Below, piece after piece: positions 60,063-64,000 of a stretch of 64,000 bases of DNA. The notes beneath the pieces are model-generated. The model saw only the letters and a list, made by a program, of their open reading frames with translations, was not told where the DNA came from and ran no database searches. The DNA is taken from the NCBI GenBank assembly GCA_046330935.1, contig JAXLRU010000005.1:62001-126000 (forward strand). The letters are read 5' to 3'. How positions within the stretch are numbered: the first letter of the stretch is position 1; each line of letters begins with the position of its first letter. Both the position numbers and the translations under genes were made by a program. This DNA comes from JAXLRU01 sp046330935. GTDB lineage: Bacteria > Actinomycetota > Actinomycetes > Actinomycetales > Kineosporiaceae.

Positions 60063-61220
60063 TCAGCGCACGGTGAAGTCCTTCGAGTCCACGTTGATCC
60101 TGCGCGCCGGTCCCGTGCTCGTGTCCGACATGTCCTCCTCGTAGGCGAGCACGCGGTAGCGCCCGGGGGGAAGGGTGAGCGCGACGGCGAAGTCCGCGGG
60201 CACGCCGTCGCCCCTGGTCGTCACGATCCCTCGGCGAGGGGCGGCGCCGGACCCGTCGAGAGCCGCCACCTCCCAGTGCACCGTGCCCTCGAAGGCCCAG
60301 CCGGAGCCCCGCAGGGTCAGGTCGCGGCCGCTGCGGACGTCGCCCTGCTGCGGATCGATGATCCAGATGGAGGCCCTGGCGGCGGCGTCCCGCCGGATCA
60401 GGTCCGGCAACGGCCCACGGCCCCAGGCGCGGTAGCCGCTGCGGCCGTCCACGCGCAGCCGCACGGTGGTGGAGCCGGGGACCGCCGCCGTCGCGGTGTA
60501 GACGAGCTGCTGCACGGCCAGCCGCGCGGACTCCTCGTCGACGCCGGTGGCGGCGAAGGCGGCGGCGGACACGTCGACGTCGACGACCTGGCGGACGCCG
60601 GTCCCCGTGACCGAGGCCGACCGGACGCGGGCAGGGCGCCACACCGAGGAGAGGTCCGGGTCGGCGGGGCGTCCCGCCAGCATCGCGGCGACCGCCGGGC
60701 CCGGACCGGGACTGCCCTGGCGGAACTCGCGATACAGGCCGCGCCGGCCGGCGGGCCCGCCCACCCAGTAGGCGGCCACCGCGGCCGTGGCGGCGACGGT
60801 AGGCTGCGGCGTGGTCGCCTCCTGCGCGGAACGGGTGTCGGCGCTCACGCCGGCCTCGTCCGAGGGTGACGGCGCCACGCTCGCCGCGGGACGCTTCGCC
60901 CTGGGCGCCTCGGTGCCGCCCTCCACCGGCGGCGAAGGGGCCGTCGACGTCGCTTCGGCCGACGGGGACGACGCCTCGGCCATCGGCGCGCGCTCGGCGG
61001 GGCGGGCCCGCAGACCGATCCCCGCGCCCACACCCACCGCGACGACGGCCGCCGCGGCGGCCAGGGGGGCCAGCCGCCGCCACCGCGCCTGGTCCCGCCG
61101 GGGGGCGAGCGGGGTGGGCGCGTGCCACGGCGCCTCGGGGCGCGGGCGTCCTCGCAGCAGGCGCTCGGCCTCGCGGTCGAACACCGCGCGCAGCTCCCGG
61201 GACTCCTGGTCGTCACTCAT
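60063..61220 (-). CDS. Membrane-anchored GerMN and Gmad2 domain protein, possible sigma-factor partner
   Basis: A 385-residue protein. The cytoplasmic N-terminus (1-50) is charged, a membrane helix follows (LAPLAAAAAVVAVGVGAGIGL, about 50-70), then an Ala/Pro/Ser linker, a GerMN domain (about 140-265) and a C-terminal Gmad2 Ig-like domain (ASIWIIDPQQGDV.SG.DLTLRGSGWAFEGTVHWEV). These domains are known from spore-germination and envelope proteins. The start overlaps the sigma factor gene by 8 bases; the short cytoplasmic part could serve as an anti-sigma segment, which is inference. Envelope location is likely. Confidence 0.85.
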   Translation of the reverse strand: MSDDQESRELRAVFDREAERLLRGRPRPEAPWHAPTPLAPRRDQARWRRLAPLAAAAAVVAVGVGAGIGLRARPAERAPMAEASSPSAEATSTAPSPPVEGGTEAPRAKRPAASVAPSPSDEAGVSADTRSAQEATTPQPTVAATAAVAAYWVGGPAGRRGLYREFRQGSPGPGPAVAAMLAGRPADPDLSSVWRPARVRSASVTGTGVRQVVDVDVSAAAFAATGVDEESARLAVQQLVYTATAAVPGSTTVRLRVDGRSGYRAWGRGPLPDLIRRDAAARASIWIIDPQQGDVRSGRDLTLRGSGWAFEGTVHWEVAALDGSGAAPRRGIVTTRGDGVPADFAVALTLPPGRYRVLAYEEDMSDTSTGPARRINVDSKDFTVR

Positions 61221-61779
61221 CGCGTGCCTCCCGCCCGTTCGTCAGGTCGCGCCCCGAGGCCGAGCCGTCCCGGCCGTGCGCTGCCGCGAGCACGTCCCGC
61301 AGCGCGGCCATCGCGCGCGCCGAGTGGCTCTTCACCGAGCCGGTGCTGATCCCGAGGGCCGCGGCGATCTCGCGCTCCGACAGGTCGGCCACGAAGCGCA
61401 GGACGACGACCTCCCGCTGACGCCGCGGCAGCGCCCGCACCGCGGCCATCACCTCGGCGTCGCGGGCCGACTGCACGGCGGACTCCTCGGGGCCCGCGGG
61501 CGCCGGGGCGGGCAGCGGCCTGAACCGCTCGACGACGACGCGGTGCCGCAGCGAGGAGCGGGAGGCGTTGACGACGCTCGTGCGCAGGTAGCCGACGGCG
61601 GCCTCGGGCTCGCGCAGGCGCGACCACGAGGCGTGCAGCCGCACGAAGGACTCCTGGACGATCTCCTCGGCCACGGACGCGTCGCCGGTGAGCATCGCCG
61701 CAAGACGGACCATCGGCGACCACTGACGCCGGTAGAGGTCCTCGAGGGTGTCCAAGGGCGAGGGGGGTGGCCCGGCCAT
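61213..61779 (-). CDS. ECF sigma factor, SigE-like family
   Basis: A 188-residue sigma-70 family factor with regions 2 and 4 only. Region 2: LYRRQWSPMVRLAAMLTGDASVAEEIVQESFVRLHASW. Region 4: LPRRQREVVVLRFVADLSEREIAAALGISTGSVKSHSARAMAALR. The ATG at 61779 has GAGGAT 7-8 bases upstream and gives the family length; an ATG at 61869 would add 30 residues without a ribosome site. It overlaps the downstream GerMN gene, indicating coupled expression. Confidence 0.92.
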   Translation of the reverse strand: MAGPPPSPLDTLEDLYRRQWSPMVRLAAMLTGDASVAEEIVQESFVRLHASWSRLREPEAAVGYLRTSVVNASRSSLRHRVVVERFRPLPAPAPAGPEESAVQSARDAEVMAAVRALPRRQREVVVLRFVADLSEREIAAALGISTGSVKSHSARAMAALRDVLAAAHGRDGSASGRDLTNGREARDE

Positions 61780-61998
61780 GAGCTCATCCTCGTGGGGGAG
61801 GAGCGGGCGCGGCCAGGGACACGACGGCACGCGGTCGTGCCGGTGGTCGACGGTCGCCGAGAGGGGCATGACACAGGGACGCCCGGCGCGGGGCCGAGGT
61901 TGTCCTCACGGCGATCGGTAAGGTTTCGCCACGTCGTCGCGCCCGTGGGCGCGCGTGCGGGCCGAGGGTGCGCCCGCCCCGTCCACCCGGAGGTGTGC

Positions 61999-62340
61999 AT
62001 GAGCGAGGAGTGCGTCTTCTGCCGGATCGCGGCGGGCGGGATCCCGGCCGAGGTCGTGCGTGAGGGACAGCGGGTGACCGCGTTCCGCGACCTCAACCCG
62101 CAGGCCCCGGTGCACGTGCTCGTCATCCCCAAGGACCACCACGCGACCGTCGCCGACCTCGCGGAGGCCGACCCCGAGGCCCTCGCCGAGCTGGTCGCCG
62201 TGGGCGCCGAGGTGGCCGGGGCCGAGGCCGACGGATCGTTCCGCCTCGTCTTCAACACCGGCGAGGCGGCCGGACAGACCGTCCACCACGTGCACGGGCA
62301 CGTCCTGGCCGGGCGCTCCCTGACCTGGCCTCCCGGCTGA
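61999..62340 (+). CDS. HIT family hydrolase
   Basis: A 113-residue histidine-triad nucleotide hydrolase of the HINT type. It begins MSEECVFCRIAAGGIPAEVV and ends with the active-site motif HHVHGHVLAG (His-x-His-x-His). The Cys pair near the N-terminus with the His residues may bind zinc. The ATG at 61999 has CGGAGG upstream. It precedes phoH by 71 bases, as is common in actinobacteria. Confidence 0.95.
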   Translation: MSEECVFCRIAAGGIPAEVVREGQRVTAFRDLNPQAPVHVLVIPKDHHATVADLAEADPEALAELVAVGAEVAGAEADGSFRLVFNTGEAAGQTVHHVHGHVLAGRSLTWPPG

Positions 62341-62396
62341 GCCGCCACCGCCGCGAGGCGGTGCACAACCCGGGAGCGTCGCCGGGGCCCTGAGGT

Positions 62397-62402
62397 TACG
62401 AT
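62397..62402 (+). promoter_or_regulatory. -10 box for leaderless phoH transcript
   Basis: TACGAT lies 9 bases before the phoH ATG and there is no ribosome-binding site. Confidence 0.45.
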
Positions 62403-62411
62403 GACGCCACG

Positions 62412-63524
62412 ATGACCGATCAGATCCCGGGTGGGCCCGATCCCGCCGACGTCGCCGCTGCCGGCGAGGGCGCGCACGTCCCCGCCGGTTCCGCCGGGGC
62501 CCGTCAGGCGACGCACCGCATCGTCGTCCCCGCCGAGGTGGCGATGGTGGCGCTGCTCGGCGCGCGCGACGAGGTGCTGCGCGCGGTGGAGCGCGCCTTC
62601 CCCCGCGCCGACATCCTGGTCCGGGGCAACGAGATCACGGTGACGGGCCCGCACGGGGAGGTCGCCCTGGTCGAGCGCCTCGTCGACGAGCTGCTCGAGG
62701 TGGTCGGGGCCGGGCAGCCGCTGACGCCCGACGCGGTGGAGCGCGCGGTGGGCATGCTGCGCCAGCAGACGCTGGAGCGCCCCGCCGACGTCCTGACGCT
62801 CAACATCCTGTCCACGCGCGGACGCACCATCCGCCCGAAGACGCTCAACCAGAAGCACTACGTCGACGCGATCGACCAGCACACCGTCGTGTTCGGAATC
62901 GGCCCCGCCGGTACCGGCAAGACGTACCTGGCGATGGCGAAGGCCGTGCAGGCGCTGCAGGCCAAGCGGGTCAACCGGATCATCCTCACCCGTCCCGCCG
63001 TCGAGGCGGGGGAGCGGCTGGGCTTCCTCCCGGGCAGCCTCACCGACAAGATCGACCCGTACCTGCGGCCCCTCTACGACGCGCTGCACGACATGGTCGA
63101 CCCCGAGTCGATCCCCCGGCTGATGGCCGCCGGCACGATCGAGGTGGCGCCTCTGGCATACATGCGCGGGCGCACGCTCAACGACGCGTTCATCATCCTC
63201 GACGAGGCCCAGAACACCTCCCCCGAGCAGATGAAGATGTTCCTCACGCGGCTCGGGTTCGGCGCCAAGATGGTGGTCACCGGCGACGTCACGCAGGTCG
63301 ACCTGCCCTCGGGCACGCAGTCGGGCCTGCGGATCGTCCAGGACATCCTCCACGGCATCGAGGACGTCCACTTCGCGCAGCTGACGAGCACCGACGTCGT
63401 CCGGCACCGCCTGGTCGCCGAGATCGTCGACGCCTACGGCCGGTGGGACGCCTCCCAGGCGCCGCTGCACGAGCGCGGGCGGGCGGCCGACGCCGACCAG
63501 CGCGCGCGCCGCCGCACCCGGTGA
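62412..63524 (+). CDS. phoH: PhoH family ATPase
   Basis: A 370-residue PhoH-like protein. Residues 1-120 form an N-terminal KH-like region (VERAFPRADILVRGNEITVTGP). The ATPase domain has Walker A GPAGTGKTYLA (near 160) and Walker B FIILDEAQN (near 260), then GDVTQVDLP and SGLRIVQDIL. PhoH proteins are linked to RNA metabolism, and the neighbouring ybeY supports this. ybeY follows after 88 bases. Confidence 0.95.
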   Translation: MTDQIPGGPDPADVAAAGEGAHVPAGSAGARQATHRIVVPAEVAMVALLGARDEVLRAVERAFPRADILVRGNEITVTGPHGEVALVERLVDELLEVVGAGQPLTPDAVERAVGMLRQQTLERPADVLTLNILSTRGRTIRPKTLNQKHYVDAIDQHTVVFGIGPAGTGKTYLAMAKAVQALQAKRVNRIILTRPAVEAGERLGFLPGSLTDKIDPYLRPLYDALHDMVDPESIPRLMAAGTIEVAPLAYMRGRTLNDAFIILDEAQNTSPEQMKMFLTRLGFGAKMVVTGDVTQVDLPSGTQSGLRIVQDILHGIEDVHFAQLTSTDVVRHRLVAEIVDAYGRWDASQAPLHERGRAADADQRARRRTR

Positions 63525-63612
63525 ACCCACCACGCCGCTCGGCTCGGGATACTGGTCACGATCGACGTGGCACGCGTGCGTGCCGCCCCCTCCTGAGCTG
63601 GAGCTGCCGCGC

Positions 63613-64000
63613 GTGTCCATCGAGGTGAACAACGAGAGCGGTGTCGAGGTCGACGAGCGCGAGATCGTCGCCCTTGCCCGTCACGTGCTCGACGCGATGC
63701 GGGTGCACCCCCAGGCCGAACTGAGCGTCATGCTCGTCGACGAGGCCGCCATGGAGGTCCTCCACGTGCAGTGGATGGACGAGCCCGGGCCCACCGACGT
63801 GCTGTCCTTCCCCATGGACGAGCTGCGCCCCGGCCGTGACGGCGAGGAGCCCGCCCAGGGCCTCCTGGGCGACCTCGTGGTCTGCCCCCAGGTCGCCGCG
63901 CGGCAGGCGAAGGCGGCCGGGCACAGCCGGGCCGAGGAGATCCTGCTGCTCACCACCCACGGGATCCTGCACCTGCTCGGGTACGACCACGCCGAACCCG
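63613..64000 (+). CDS. ybeY: Endoribonuclease YbeY, truncated by window end
   Basis: The 5' 129 codons of the rRNA-maturation endoribonuclease YbeY. It starts MSIEVNNESGVEVDEREIV and reaches the zinc-binding motif HGILHLLGYDHAEP (HGxLHLxGYDH) at the right edge; the last 20-30 residues lie outside the window. The GTG at 63613 follows GGAGCTG. It follows phoH, the normal phoH-ybeY order. Confidence 0.95.
   Translation, partial: MSIEVNNESGVEVDEREIVALARHVLDAMRVHPQAELSVMLVDEAAMEVLHVQWMDEPGPTDVLSFPMDELRPGRDGEEPAQGLLGDLVVCPQVAARQAKAAGHSRAEEILLLTTHGILHLLGYDHAEP

Overview
The window is chromosomal DNA from a very high-GC actinobacterium. Third codon positions are almost all G or C, GTG starts are common, and several -10 boxes sit 6-9 bases before a start codon, as in leaderless actinobacterial mRNAs. 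Gene order (ileS, folC, DUF4233, ndk; radical-SAM pair, rne, rplU-rpmA-obg, proB, proA, nadD, rsfS; leuS, comEA/EC, holA, rpsT, lepA, hemW, hrcA, dnaJ, rsmE, phoH, ybeY) is the usual actinobacterial backbone. I infer a Kineococcus/Kineosporiaceae-type organism with moderate to low confidence. One supporting observation is that mreBCD-pbp2-rodA, normally between ndk and the radical-SAM pair in rod-shaped or filamentous relatives, is absent, which fits a coccus.

Region by region. 1-1455: the 5' part of a secreted GH30 glucuronoxylanase-like gene (minus) running off the left edge, with its own promoter. 1776-5352: an isoleucine T-box and ileS. 5432-9175: a large secreted M4 metalloprotease with Calx-beta repeats, inserted on the opposite strand between ileS and folC. 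9296-23562: housekeeping run folC, DUF4233, ndk, the TIGR03960/TIGR03936 pair, rne, rplU, rpmA, obg, proB, a conserved small protein, proA. 23576-25343: a methyltransferase and a convergent polyprenyl-phosphate glycosyltransferase. 25751-29540: small membrane protein, nadD, LytR_C protein, rsfS, histidine phosphatase, then tRNA-Ala(GGC). 29770-36923: a more variable block with a membrane protein/HxlR divergent pair, TenA, a chemoreceptor-like protein lacking its signalling tip, a DUF2314 protein, a quinone oxidoreductase and a GGDEF protein. 36984-46516: UbiA prenyltransferase, a leader peptide/attenuator and leuS, DegV, comEA, comEC, holA, rpsT. 46664-50829: PemK-like protein and an ATP-grasp/Alpha-E/transglutaminase operon. 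50930-64000: lepA, MOSC, hemW, two DUF4870 paralogues, DUF3097, hrcA (CIRCE), dnaJ, rsmE, a sigma factor/GerMN pair, HIT, phoH, and ybeY running off the right edge.

The most interesting signals are regulatory or structural rather than a new gene cluster: (i) a candidate Leu-rich leader peptide plus terminator in front of leuS, alongside a T-box in front of ileS; (ii) a +1/-1 compensated frameshift inside the most conserved part of the ATP-grasp gene; (iii) comEC without a stop codon at its expected end, running about 0.7 kb into holA in another frame; (iv) the missing mre/rodA block; (v) an operator-like cluster of GGCGTCAC repeats over the promoter before nadD. I found no CRISPR array, insertion sequence, prophage or restriction system. 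All statements rest on reading the sequence; no database search was run.
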